A stretch of DNA of 64,000 bases, from positions 77,088,178-77,152,177 of the forward strand of contig NC_083875.1 in the NCBI RefSeq assembly GCF_032452875.1, in the 5' to 3' direction. Below the pieces are notes generated by a model. It was not told the DNA's origin. It searched no databases and saw nothing but the letters and a program-made list of their open reading frames with translations. Shown here piece by piece: positions 9,773 to 22,345 of this stretch; the stretch's first letter is position 1; each line of letters starts with the position of its first letter. The stretch is from Bos javanicus. Lineage: Eukaryota; Chordata; Mammalia; Artiodactyla; Bovidae. Made by a program: the position numbers and the translations under genes.

Positions 9773-12700
9773 AGGGATTCCTGCCACCATATTAACATAT
9801 AAAACAATCTGGATGTTGACACATAAATGCAAATTTCACTGTACAAAGATAAGGCTCCAACCATAGGTAACGTGGCCCCCAGATCTCTAGTTTTTCAGTG
9901 AAATCAATCATTTTGACTTCTTCCCAGAGTTGTCTTTATATTAGACAAACCACAAAATATGTTCCAGATACATAACATTTTACAATATGTTCCAAGCACA
10001 GACAGAAATACACAATACTTCACCTACATTTTTTTCATATCCAACTTGCATTAGCACTAAAGATTGTGTGTGTATATGTATTTGCCATATGTGTGTGTAT
10101 ATAAAACCACAAATGTACACACAGTAATTTTCATGGAAAATTGAAACCTTTGAGACTGTGGGTTTTATCCACTATGTTATCAGAGAGGGAAAATGAATAA
10201 TACCATGTCACAAATTCCTCAATTGGGGATAAATAAAAACATCTGTGTATGAAGGGCATATCAGTTGTGTGTATACAAACACACATATATACACATATTC
10301 ATATATAAACACGTATATACCAATAATATGGAATATACATATACTCACACACTTGCTTTCAATTCTGTATCTTACTATATTATATATCTTCTACCTTTGG
10401 AAGCAGTCTTCTCCTCTTTGATTCAGGCAACTGGTGACTGTTTTCTAAGAAAAGCGAGTATTTCTAAAAGACTGATCTGTCCTGACAAAATGGCATTTCA
10501 GGATCCGAGTTTTACTTTTGGTAGCTGTTGTTTAAATTCAGCAGACCTTATCCTGTCAGATCCTTCACTTAAAGATATTTTTATTCAACAGTGAAGTTTT
10601 TGCCTAAGAGATATTAGCTGGAAATGTTAAAATTATATAGTCATTACTCCTTAGTATAAATCCACTTGGCTAGACTATGTGTGATGCTCATCCTGTCAGC
10701 ATTTTTCAATGTTTTATGATGTATAATATATGAATTCTATAATTTTAAAATGTTATTTAATATTAATGTAAAAGGAGAAGGGCTGGATGATTTGTTATGG
10801 TTAGAACTTCAAAGAAAATGAGATTAAGCATGATTAGAAGAGGGAACTAATTTTCTGCAGACTGTACTGGCACATCCTTATGTCAGAGATATGACTTTAA
10901 GTCATAAACAAGGGGGAAACCACTTCAATTTCAAAGGTGATCATTTGCAAACTTCCCAAATAACCTATAGAAAATATATTTCTATATTGGTATCAAATAA
11001 TCTTTATTTAAAAGAAAAATCAGTCACTTAATGCACATGAGAAAGACCACCCTGTAAACTGAATAGCAAAGTATAGTATAGTTTGCTGAACTGAAGTCTT
11101 CATGAGCTGACTTTTAAAAATGTATTTACAAAATCAAATGTCTAATAAAGCACTCAGGGCTCCATGAATGAGTAGGACTGGAATGGCCATTTTGGAAATT
11201 ATACTAATGGTAGAGCTGAAGTTAGGAGAGATTATAGGTAGCCCATCCCATGAAAACATTCCATGTCTTCATTTACATTTTATGGAAAAATCACTATGCT
11301 CTGTGCCCTAAGCTCTGTACTGAACCCTCTTCTTTCACAGTATTGGTATGCACTCTGCATGGAAGGCGCCAGAGCCTTTCTTTCTGTCATGGATTCAGTG
11401 GTATGAAGGAAGGTACGAGAGCATTTGTCCCACTTACTATCTAGTTAGGGGGTCATTTCACTACTTCATCCAAGCTGAAATGGTATATTATCTAATAAGT
11501 CCCCTCCAGTTTCTTAATTAGAGTCCCAATTATGAATAAGATCCTAAGGAAACCAGGAAAGGGAAAGAGTATAATGACCACCACAGAGGAAGATCATAGG
11601 CATTTATCAAAAAGCCAAGATCATTCTCCTCACATTCTTTCTGACTCTTTTGCTCTCTTTCGCACACATAGAATTCTTTTAAAGTTTCTTCCACAGAATC
11701 TCAATGAATGGCATGAGGGATCAAAAAATGTGCCTTCAAGTTTCTCCACTTTTATTTAGATCCACTTAGACATATTCATGTCCACTTGGACAGCGAGTTT
11801 ACTGTTCTTTACATCATCCAGAACCTTGCATCACCATCACTTTCATAAAATCATTTGTCTACCACCACTTGCCTATCAGTCTCATCAGAACTCGTTTTGC
11901 TACTTGCCATTTGTCCAATTCCCATTTGCTTCCACTCTTGGGTTAATGTACAGTAATACACAACTAACTAGCATCTCCTTTAACTATTTTCCTTTAAAAA
12001 TTTCACTTTCTTTTAAAACCATTCCATTGCCTCAGCCAACACATATGGACAGAATGCAAATGAAAGTAACAAGTCATCTTGTCCAAATATTTTGAAAAAT
12101 GGACCACCCTGTGTCCTCTTGATGCTCACAATTTCTACTTCCTCCAGTTCCATCATCCGTTTCAGGAGCTTATTTTCTACAGTGTTTTTCTACCTATTTT
12201 TCTATCTCATATGCAGATAATAACAATTATGTGATTGTTCAGCCAAAAATATTTTAAAAAACAAACCAGTGCCAAGACATTAAAAATTCCTGACATACCC
12301 TTTGTGCATTAGTCTTACAATCTGTACACTTAAATAACTCCAGGAAGCTCCTTTTTTTTTTTTTTTGCTAAAAATTTACCAAAATATTTTGAACACATAA
12401 AAATATTTTTAAAAAAACAAAAGCAAAAGCCCAGCATAAATTTAGTTGTATAGGCATTGGTTAGAGGACATTGTTTTCACTAAGGATTATATTCAAAAAA
12501 CTTTCCCTTGGGTTTTTACTAAAACTCTGATTCTGAACCTTATAGCTTGTAATGGTGCTATTAAAAAAAAAAAGAATCTAATTCAGCTCAATGTATTATA
12601 ATAGATAAAGAGTATGTCTGTACTATAATAAAAAATAAACATATTTTTGGTTATTTAGAGGTCATCTTCCTGACCTATAACTAAAATAACTGTGTTTGAT

Positions 12701-12887
12701 TTAAACTTACTTGCAGTGAATTATGGAAAGCTAACTTAAAGCTCTGAATAATCAGTTATGAGTAAGAACACCTATTGATGGTCCCATGACCATTCAGAAC
12801 CAGGCATTTGCTGGAAAAAAAACAAAAACAAAAACAAACCAAATCACTAGTATTGAATATAGCCCTTAGTCATATGAGAAATGAGCT
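9767..12887 (-). other. FRMD3: Candidate FRMD3 3' UTR
   Basis: About 3.1 kb downstream of the FRMD3 stop codon contains no lineage-specific SINE or LINE, while the rest of the window is crowded with them. It is AT-rich and has no long ORF, as expected of a long 3' UTR. It holds TG/TA simple sequence at about 10065-10100 and 10265-10345. Minus-strand AATAAA hexamers occur at 11751-11756, 11003-11008, 10580-10585 and 9767-9772. The true end is not determinable from sequence alone; I chose the most distal signal in the repeat-free island. Confidence 0.4.
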
Positions 12888-13483
12888 TTATGAGCAACCC
12901 AACATGTAAAGTACGAGGTTGACTTTGCCAGCCACCCACTCCTTGAGAGGACAGTAGTAGTCATAGTGAAACTGCTCAAACTCAGGCGTCTGGCGGATTT
13001 CACATAAGAAGGAGAGATCAATACCTGACTCCAACAGGAGGAGGAGCAGGGGAAATACAAAGAGCAGCAGGCCCAGGCCCACCACAAGGAGCCGGGAAAA
13101 ACTCTTGACCAGTGGGTTCACCCGAATAGTGCCACTCAGAATGTCATAGCTCCATGACAAAGCTTGGCGAGCCTCCTTCATCTCCTCCTCTTCTGCCATT
13201 AAAAAGGCATTTTCATCTGCTTCCAGTTCCTCGAATGAATCTGTGTCTTCTCTTTCCAACTCCAGCCTAGATGGACAGTCAAAGAGCATGTCAATCTCAT
13301 CATCATCAACCGGGGTAGGGAGTAGGCTGGCACTTGGGTTGTATGCCAGTTCAGAGATTGTCAAGGGTTCTTCTTTTATTTTATCTTCCTCTTCACTTGA
13401 CGGCTCTTCATACTCGTGGGATTCCTTCACTGGTGAGCTGGAGATCAAGGGGGCAGAAATATCTTCTTTGGGCAATGGAACAC
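12888..13483 (-). CDS. FRMD3: FRMD3 terminal coding exon (C-terminal 197 residues)
   Basis: FRMD3 (protein 4.1O) is a FERM-domain adaptor linked to membrane and cytoskeleton. This exon encodes its C-terminus, not the FERM domain. The frame is entered in phase 1 (exon starts GT, completing a Gly codon), followed by Val-Pro-Leu-Pro, and ends in TAA at 12888-12890. Counting from the Leu codon at 13475: residues 1-110 are acidic and Ser/Pro-rich (SSEEEDKIKEEP, DDDEIDMLFDCPSR), residues about 129-148 form a hydrophobic transmembrane segment (LLVVGLGLLLFVFPLLLLLL), and a short tail ends MLGCS. The match to mammalian FRMD3 is from memory. The paralogue FRMD5 also has a C-terminal membrane segment and is the main alternative. 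There is no frameshift or stop. Upstream exons lie to the right, beyond what I could recognise. A minus-strand open frame continuing past 13483 is intron read-through. Confidence 0.88.
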
Positions 13484-13500
13484 CTGTAAAGAGACATATT
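13484..13500 (-). other. FRMD3: Splice acceptor of FRMD3 terminal exon
   Basis: On the minus strand the sequence reads ...TATGTCTCTTTACAG, then the exon. AG is at 13484-13485 with a pyrimidine-rich tract just before it. The resulting phase (one base of Gly from the previous exon) agrees with the mammalian FRMD3 reading frame as I recall it. Confidence 0.85.
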
Positions 13501-14034
13501 TTTCTTAATTTTAAATTTCAGGTTTTCTTTTTCCACAAAGATCTGTAATGGAAACAAACCCAAACTAATTACTGAATGAGAGGGAGTCCAGAAATTGTTC
13601 TGTAGAATCCTGACTTTTAACAAAGTCATTTTAGGAATAGATCCTATACTATAAATTCTTAAGGTCACCATGTTAAACCAAAAATAACCAAAATGCCTCA
13701 AATGGTTGGCAATATTTACAACATTTACATGTGAAATTATAGTCTGAAAAGCCTCCAATTTTGGTCACATTTGCAAGAACAAAATGACAAGAAATCACTG
13801 TTATAATTTTGAGTGTTGTCTTTTGTAAGTCAGTTAGAGAGTCTATTATCCAATAGCATCTTTTATTATGTTATGTATTTTTTTGGTCTTCATTTTAGGC
13901 ACAATTTTGTGGTTTCTCATTTCATGTAATTGCAATCATATTTGTATGAACAAATTTACATCTTACTCCTTTAGACATTTTCTATGTTGACATAAACTCC
14001 TACTGGTATTTATAATGGTTGCCAAATATTCTGT
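13501..14034. other. FRMD3 last intron, unique sequence
   Basis: AT-rich sequence directly upstream of the exon in FRMD3 orientation, with no recognised repeat or exon. Confidence 0.6.
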
Positions 14035-14138
14035 TTAGTTAATACAATAATAGTTGCCTAATATGATTAAGTTAATAGTTAACTATTAATAGTTAATATG
14101 AACCGTTAATAGTTGCCCAATAATAATAGTTACAATAA
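14035..14138. repeat. AT-rich degenerate tandem (TAATAGTT units)
   Basis: Several copies of TAATAGTT or TTAATAGTT alternate with TTGCC spacers over about 100 bases, just before the BovB start. It looks like a local expansion of a simple unit. Confidence 0.6.
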
Positions 14139-14926
14139 AGATTGCCAGAAATATCAATAACCTCAGATATGCAGATGATACCACCCTTATGGCAGAAAGT
14201 GAGAAACTAAAGAGCCTCTTGATGAAGGTGAAAGAGGAGAGTGAAAAAGCTGGTTTAAAACTCAACATTCAGAAAACAAAGAGCATGGCATCCAGTCCCA
14301 TCACTTCATGGCAAATAGATGGGGAAACAGTGGCTGACTTTATTTTTGGGGGCTCCCAAATCACTGCAGATGGTGACTGCAGCCATGAAATTAAAAGACG
14401 CTTGTTCTTGGAAGAAAAGCTATGACAAACCTAGACAGCATATTAAAAAGCAGAGATGTTACTTTGCCAACAAATGTCCATCAAGCCAAAGCTATGCTTT
14501 ATCCAGTAGTCATGTATGGGTGTGAGAGCTGGGCCATAAAGAAAGTGCTGAAGAATTGATGCTTTTGAACTGTGGTGTTGGAGAAGACTCTTGCAAGTCC
14601 CTTGGTGTGCAAGGAGCTCAAACCAGTCCATCCTAAAGGAAATCAATCCTGAATATTCGTTTGAAGGACTGATGCTGAAGCTGAAGCTCCAGTACTCTGG
14701 CTACCTGATGCAAAGAGCTGGCTCATTGGAAAAGACCCTGATGCTGGGAAAAATTGAAGGCAGGAGGAAAAGGGGACGATAGAGGATGAGACGGTTGGAT
14801 GGCATTACCAACTCAATGGGCATGAATTTGAGCAAGCTCCAGGAGATGGTGAAGGACAGGGAAGCCTGGCGTGCTACAGTCCATGGGGTCGCAAAGAGTG
14901 GGACACAACTGAGTGAGTGAACGACA
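14139..14926 (+). mobile_element. BovB (RTE) LINE, 3' part
   Basis: Starts in the reverse transcriptase catalytic region (NLRYADDTTLMAES in frame, with the YADD motif) and runs to the 3' terminus ending 'gacacaactgagtgagtgaac'. The frame shifts several times, so it is non-coding. BovB is the RTE-clade LINE that ruminants gained by horizontal transfer (established). Confidence 0.92.
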
Positions 14927-15280
14927 AAACATTTAGACTGCTTTGCAGTTGTGGAAAAAAAAAAATTCCGTGAGGTTATCGTTACATATACAGCCTCTTG
15001 TTTACATTTCTCCCCTTTTGTTTCAGTTCATTTGATGGACATCTGAAAGGAAAATTACTTGGTCTAAAGGAATGAATATTATTTCTTAAAATTTACTGGG
15101 GGAGAGGTATGTCTCAACCCTTCATTTTATAGATGGGAAATCCAGTTACCTACTATCAGGTCTAAGGCCAGCTCTCCTGATTTTGAGTATTGGGTTCTTA
15201 GTGGGGAAGGAAGAATCAAAGAAATGTTCCCAAGATGGATCTACAGTATAATACCAAGTTGGGAGCCAAGTCCACTAGGT
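14927..15280. other. Unassigned intronic sequence
   Basis: No recognised gene or repeat in this 350-base gap between BovB and the Bov-tA SINE. Confidence 0.5.
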
Positions 15281-15291
15281 AAGCCTGCTTT

Positions 15292-15503
15292 GGGGCTTCC
15301 CAGGTGGCGCAGTGGTAAAGAATCTGCTTGCCAATGCAGGAGATAACATGAGGTGCGGGTTCAGTCCTGGATTTGGAAGATTCCCTGGAGGAGGAAATGG
15401 CAACACACTCCAGTATTTTTGCCTGGAAAATTCCATGGACAGAGGAGCCTGGCAGGCAGGTTCCATGGGGTTAACAACTGAGCTATTGATCACGGACATA
15501 TGC
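15292..15503 (+). mobile_element. Bov-tA SINE
   Basis: Complete tRNA-headed SINE from 'ggggcttcccaggtgg' through the A unit. It is flanked by a perfect 11-bp duplication, AAGCCTGCTTT, at 15281-15291 and 15504-15514. Confidence 0.92.
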
Positions 15504-15561
15504 AAGCCTGCTTTTAATGGGTACAGTTCAGGATTTCCTTCTCTTCAAGATGTGCAGGAAA

Positions 15562-18500
15562 TGATGTTACCAAGATGCCAACATGGGTTGTTCCTAACTT
15601 CACTCCAGCTCACAAGAACAGCAACTAACAGCCACTCATGAATGAGACACCAACAGAGAAAATCTTAAAACATGGAAGTGAGGCTGAAGTATCCTCCTGC
15701 ACCAGAGACCAAGATACCCTGCATTCGAAGGGTAAGAGGAACAGTTATGTTGACCACATTGTCTGTTCCCGAAGCTGGCACATTAAACTGAGAGATCGCC
15801 TCGGTGGGAAAAGAGAGCTTGGGGTTACATCCAGCTACTTCCCCTGCATTGTGGGTCCCTTTATAGGAGCCCTTATTGTGGATTTCATCCCATAGTATCA
15901 CTGGGGACTCAGTAGGGCTCAACCACTAGGAATCTATGAGGGAGAAGGGGGCGGGGAGGGACTTCCAACAGTCAGCACTCAGATCTTGGCTGACCAAATC
16001 CATACCTGCAGAGACAAGTACTAGTCCCAACCAGTGGCTTTGCTCACCTGCAGAACCAAGTTGATGGTGCACCTGACCAGGGAACTCAGTAGGGTGCAGG
16101 ACTGCCTGATTTCAGTCCTCAGAGGAGAGTTAGGAGAGCCCTGGAGTCTGGTCTATTCACATCCAGGGAGAAGAAATGAGTCATAGATCCACCCACTGTG
16201 GAGTCTAGATCCCAGCCCCTTCCAACGAGAAAGTCTGGGGAAATTTGGAAGTTACCTAAAATGGGCCCTCCCAGTCCAGCCCAGGGAGGAGCTGAGTTAT
16301 TAGCTCCATCTGACAGGAAGGGCTGGTAAGAATACCTGGAAGCTGCATCACCCAGCAACAATGGAGCTGAGAAATAGGTAGGCAAAGCTCATTACTTTTA
16401 GAGCAAAGCAAGTGGCCCAGTTTGGCTATAGAACTTAGGCCCTGGGTCAACTTGATTGATGATGACAGACAGCCTTAGTGGCCTTGGAGCTACTTTTACC
16501 ACTATGCCTAAATTAGCTTAGTCAGGGAAACTAATTCATAGCCCCATTCATTGCTGAATATAGCCTTTAGTCCACCTGACGAGGGAGCCTTACCAGAGCA
16601 CAAAAACCTGTGTAGCCCATCCAGCAGCCCTGCTTGCAATATTCCCCAAACAATGAATCATACAGGCACTGGGTCCCATTCTGCTGCCCTACCAGGGTAG
16701 GGGAGGTAATCCATACCCCATTTACTACTGAATTTAGTCCCTAGTCCTGACTAGAGAATCCAGACAGCAACAGAACCAATAGTACAGCCTTAGGTGGGCA
16801 TGCAACCAAGCCAGCAATTCTATCCAGCTGTTATCAGCCAGTGGCAACACCGCCCCAACCCCGCCCCCCTGCCATAGACACCCTCAGAGCTTTAACAGTT
16901 GCCTAGCTCCAGTGTTCTTGCCTGGAGAATCCCAGGGACGGCAGAGCCTAGTTGGCTGCCATCTATGGGGTCGCACAGAGTCGGACGCAACTGAAGCGAC
17001 TTAGCAGCAGCAGCAGCCCCATAATAGACGCTAATAGTAGGTCTCATTTGCCTAAGGATATTGCCAGAAGATACCAGAAACCCAAACTAAGCTGACTAAT
17101 GAATCCAAAGTGAATCTGCAAAGTCTAGAAGAAGAGGTCACTTATCAGACGCACATATACCAATGTAAGGAATCAAGGATCATGAAAAATCAGGTAAATA
17201 TGACAACACTAAAGGAAACTAAAAAGGCACTAATAGCCTTAAAGAAATGGAGATCTGTGAACAAAGAATTCAGAATAATGCTCTTAAAGAAGTTTTGTGA
17301 ATTACAAGAATACACAACACTTAAACAAAATTGGGAAAGCAATGAATAAACAAAATGAGAAGTTCAACAAAGAAATAGAAAACATTAAAAAAAAAAACAC
17401 AGAAATCCTACAGCTGAAAAATAACTGAATTGAAATTAATAGAGATTTTCAAAAGAAGAATCAGTGACCCAGAAGATAGGCCATTTGAAATTATCCTATC
17501 AGAAGCAACTAGAAAAAAGAATGAAAGTGAAGCCAGCCTATAGGACTTATGGGACACAATGAAAAGAAACAGTATTCATATTACAGGAATTCCAGAAAGG
17601 GCAGAGGAAAAGGACAGAAAATATATTTAAAGCACGAATGGTTGAAGACTTCCCAAACATGGGAAGAGAAGGAGACCTCAAGATACAAGAGACCAAAGGG
17701 ATCCTAAAAAGGTTGAACTGAAAAGTACTACACTGACACATATTACAATTAAATTGTCAAGAGTCAAAGAAAAAGAACTTTAAAACCAACAAGAGAAAAA
17801 TGGTAATACAAGGGAGCTCCCAAAGATGCAGATTTTTCAACACAAACTTTTCAGGCCAGAAGAGAATGGGTTGACATATTCAAAATATTGAAAGAAAGAA
17901 ACTGTGAACCAAAAATACTACTGGTGAAGCTGTTCTTCAGAAGCTTTCCCAAACAAAAATTGAGGGAATTCATCACCATTAGATATGCTTTACAAGAAAT
18001 GCTAAAGAGAGGCTGTTGAGTGGAAGTAACAGGATGTTAATTACCATCATAAAAAATAAGATGGCAGTGTAAAACTCACTGGTAATGGTAGAAACATAGT
18101 CCAAGTTAGATTGTGTAATATGGTAATACTGGTGCATAATTCACTTACAAATCTAGTTTACAAGTTAAAAAACAAATGTAAAAATAACCGTAACTATAAT
18201 AATCTTTTATTAGTTATATAATATAAAAATAAGCAAACTGTAATGTCAGTAAGCTAAAATGTGAGGAAGAGGAGAAGTAAAAGTGTGAAGCTTGGGAACT
18301 ATATTGAAGTTGTTTTTAGCTTACACTAGAGTGTTACAATTTTAAGATATTTTTATGTAAGCTTCACAGTAACTACACGGGGGAAAACCTGCAGTAATTA
18401 CAAAGGGAACATGATAAAGAAGTCAAGCATACTGATAGCACAAAACATCAAAATAAGAAAAAGATTGCAGGGTAAGAAATAAGGAACAATGAATTTACAA

Positions 18501-18930
18501 AACAGCCAGGCAATAAGTTAACAAAATGGCAATAGTAAGTCTCCCTTTTTCACAATAACTACTTTAAACATAAGTGGATTGCATTATCCAACCAAAAGAC
18601 ATACAATGGCGAAATAAAAAATAAGACCCAATGATATACTGCTTACAAGAGACTCACTTTAGCCATGAAGACACATAGACTGAGAGAAAAGAGATGGAAA
18701 AAGATATTTCAAGGAAATGGCAACCAAAAAAAAGCAGGAGTAGCAATACTTATATCAGACAAAGTAGACTGTAACCTAAAAATGGTAGGGATAGACCAAG
18801 AAGGTAATGATAAAGTAGTCAATACATTAAGAAGATATAATAGTTGTATATTTATCATATTTATTTATGTGCCCACCACTGGTGCACCCAATTACATAAA
18901 TCAAAACCTAACAAGAAACTGACCAACAAG
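15562..18930 (+). mobile_element. Old L1 with 5' UTR, ORF1 and start of ORF2
   Basis: Begins near 'gttaccaagatgcc' and continues through a GC-richer L1 5' UTR (to about 17.0 kb), a decayed ORF1 with Lys/Glu-rich coiled-coil-like sequence (17110-18020), and the beginning of the ORF2 endonuclease domain. The latter shows LQETHF-like and AGVAILISDK motifs (18640-18770). Many stops and frameshifts are present. The SINE at 16906-17017 interrupts it. A second L1 begins at about 18921. Confidence 0.75.
16906..17017 (+). mobile_element. BOV-A2-type SINE fragment, (CAG)n tail
   Basis: Matches the 3' part of the A unit (ctccagtgttcttgcctgg ... gaagcgacttag), then (CAG)4. It is 5' truncated. I could not find a clear duplication. 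Confidence 0.85.
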
Positions 18931-19500
18931 ATGGAAGAATAGAAGGACGGAGCTCACCTCTTCTTAACAAAAACACCCAAATCACAACTAACTTCTGAAC
19001 AACCATGGACAAAACACAAAAAATGTTGAGCATACCAAAAAATATACCCTACATCCAAAGACAAAGAGGCAATGAGACACTAGGAGGAGTGCAGTCACAG
19101 TGTAATCGAATTCCATACCTGCCACATGGGTGGCCCACAAACTGGAAAATAATTTCACTACAGAAATACTCCCACAGGAGTCAAAGTCCTGAGCCTCATG
19201 TCAAGTTTTCCAGCCAGGGGTTCTGGCAGCAGCAGGAGAATTCCTTTAGAGAATTTGGATTTGAAGGCCAATGGGGATCCCAAAGGACTGGGGCAAACAA
19301 AAACTTCATTCTTGGAGGGCTTACAAAAGTCCCATGTACACCAGGACCCAGGGAAAATAGCAGAGACCTCATAAGAGACTGGGCCAGACTCAACTACTAG
19401 TATTACAGGGTCTCCTGCAGAGGTGGGGAGTGCCTGTGGCTCACTGTGGGGACAAAGATAGTGGCACGTCTGGGGAGTACTCGTTGGTTGTGAGCCCTCC

Positions 19501-20433
19501 TCAGTTCAGTTCAGTTCAGTTGCTCAGTCGTGTCCGACTCTTTGTGACCCCATGAATCACAGCACGCCAGGACTCCCTGTCCATCACAAACACCCAGTGT
19601 TCACTCAAACTCATGTCCATCGAGTTGGTGATGCCATCCAGCCATCTCATCCTCTGTCGTCCCCTTCTCCTCCTGCCCCCAATCCCTCCCAGCATCAGAG
19701 TCTTTTCCAATGAGTCAGCTCTTTGCATCAGGTGGCCAAAGTATAGGAGTTTTAGCTTCAGCATCAGTCCTTCCAATGAACATCCAGGACTGATCTCCTT
19801 TAGAATGGACTGGTTGGATCTCCTTGCAGTCCAAGGGCCTCTCAAGAGTCTTCTCCAACACCACAGTTCAAAAGCATCAATTCTTTGGCGCTCAGCTTTC
19901 TTCACAGTCCAACTCTCACATCCATACATGACCACTGGGAAAACCATAGCCTTGACTAGATGGACCTTTGTTGGCAAAGTATTATCTCTGCTTTTCAATA
20001 TACTATCTAGGTTGGTCATAACTTTTCTTCCAAGGAGTAAGAGTCTTAATTTCATGGCTGCAATCACCATCTGCAGTGATTTTGGAGCCCCCCAAAATAA
20101 AGCCTGACAGTTTCCACTGTTTCCCCATCTATTTGCCATGAAGTGATTGGACCAGATGCCATGATCTTAGTTTTCTGAATGTTGAGCTTTAAGCCAACTC
20201 TTTCAGTCTCCTCTTTCACTTTTATCAAGAGGCTTCCTCTTCACTTTCTGCCATAAGGGTGGTATCATCTGCATATCTGAGGTTATTGATATTTCTCCCA
20301 GCAATCTTGATTCCAGCTTGTGCTTCTTCCAGCCCAGCGTTTCTCATGATGGACTCTGCATATAAGTTAAATAAGCAGGGTGACAATATATAGCCTTGAC
20401 GTACTCCCTTTCCTATTTGGAACCAGTCTGTTG
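19501..20433 (-). mobile_element. BovB LINE, 3' part
   Basis: The plus strand starts with the (TCAGT)n tail and the reverse complement of the BovB 3' end. The minus strand reads the RT region NNLRYADDTTLMAES and the C-terminal KKAERQRIDAFELWCWRRLL segment. ORFs at 19516-20139 and 20225-20467 (minus) are pieces of one frame broken by indels. Confidence 0.92.
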
Positions 20434-22345
20434 AGGCCACCATTTCCACCCCAAGACCCTGCCCCATTCAACAGCTTGGAGGATCCAGTGCTAGGATGCC
20501 TCAGGCCAAAAAACAAACAGGATGGGAACACAGCCCCACAAATCAGCAGACAGGCTGCTAAAAGTCTTTCTGAGCATGGCTCTGCCCACCAGAGAGACAA
20601 GACACAGCTCCACCCAATAGTGGAAAGGAAGCCTGCAGAAATCTCTTAGCCTTATCCACCAGAGTGCAGAAAGCAGAAGCAAGAGCTACAGTTCTGCAGC
20701 CTGCATAATGGAAATTTCAATCACATAAAGTTAGACAAAATGAGACTTCAGAAAAATATGTCCCAGTTGAAGGAACAAGACAAAACCCCAGAACAACAAC
20801 TAAGTGAAGTGGAAATAGGCAATCCACCTGAAAAAGAATTCAGAGTAATGATAGCAAAGATGATCTAAGATCACAGAAAAGAATGGAGGTACAGATCAAG
20901 GAGATGAAAGGAATGTTTAACAAAGACCTAGAAGAACTAAAAAACAAAGAGATGAACAATACAATAACTGAAATGAAAAATACACTAGAAGGAATCAATA
21001 GAACAACTGAGTCAGAAGAACAGGTAAGTGAGCTGGAAGACAGGATGGAGGAAATCACTGTGGCAGGACAAAGGATAAAGAAAAGAAGAAATGAAGACAG
21101 TCTGAGAGACTTCTGGGACAACACTAAATATCGGAATAGATAAGAGCTGAAAACTTCCCTAACAATGGAAAGGAAATAGTCACCCAAGTCCAGGAAGCAC
21201 AGAGAGTCCCAGGTAGGATAAATGCAAGGAAGGACATGCTAAGATACACAGTAATCAAACTGACAAAAATTAAAGAAAAATATATTGAAACAACAAGGGA
21301 AAAGTAACAGATTAACATACACAGTTAATTCCCATAAGGTTATCAGATGATTTCTTTGCAGAAGCTCTGTAGGTTGCAAGAGTGGCATAATATATTTACA
21401 ATGAAGAAAGGGAAGAACCTACAACCAAGAATACTCTACCCAGCAAGGCTCTCTTTCAGATTCAGCAGAGAAATCGAAAGCTAGCAAAAGCAAAAAGAAT
21501 TCAACACCACTAGACCAGTTGTGCAGCAAATGCTAAAGGAACTTCTCTAAGTGAAAAGGAAAGGCCACTATGAGAAACAAGAAAATTACTAATGGAAAAG
21601 CTCACCAGTGAAACTCATGTTCATGAGTGCAGGCAAGAAATTATCTGCACAAAAATGTGATATCAAAACTGGCAATTATGAGAAGAGAGTACAGATACAG
21701 GATATAGAAATTAATATAAAATTAAGACCAACAACTTAATATTGTTTACATAGAGAATGCTGTATCAAAACCTCATGGTAATCACATACCAAAAATCCCA
21801 TGATAGTTACACAAAAAAGAAAAAGGAACCCAAACACAACACTAAAGTTAGAAATCAAATCACAAGAGAACAGGAGTGGACGGCAAGAAAAAAGACCTAA
21901 ACAAAACAAATCCAAAACAATTAAGAAAATGGCAATAAGAATATATATATTGCTAACTACCTTAAATGTAAATAGATTAAAAGCCCTAAAAAGACACAGA
22001 CTGACTGAAGAGGCACAAAAATAAGACCCATATTTATGTTGTCTATAAGAGATGCACTTGAGATCTGGGGACACACACAGACTGAAGGGATAGAAAAAGG
22101 TGTATCCCATGCAAATGGAAATCAAAAGAAAGCTGGAGTAGCAATACTCAGAAAAAATAGACTGTAAAGATTGTTACAAGAGACAAAGAAGGGTACTACA
22201 TAGTGATCAAGGGATGAATCTAAGAAGAATATACAACAATTGTAAATATATACACACCCAGCATAGGAGCACCTGAATATATAAGGCAAATACTGACAAC
22301 TATAAAAGGAGAAATTGACAGTAACACAGTAAGAGTGAGGGACTT

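Noticed and set aside
13243..13548. Plus-strand ORF over the FRMD3 exon
   Set aside because: It is the antisense shadow of the acidic FRMD3 coding sequence (Ser-rich because Glu/Asp codons are reversed).
13408..13758. Minus-strand ORF upstream of FRMD3 exon as an extra exon
   Set aside because: It runs across the splice acceptor in another frame and has no similarity I recognise.
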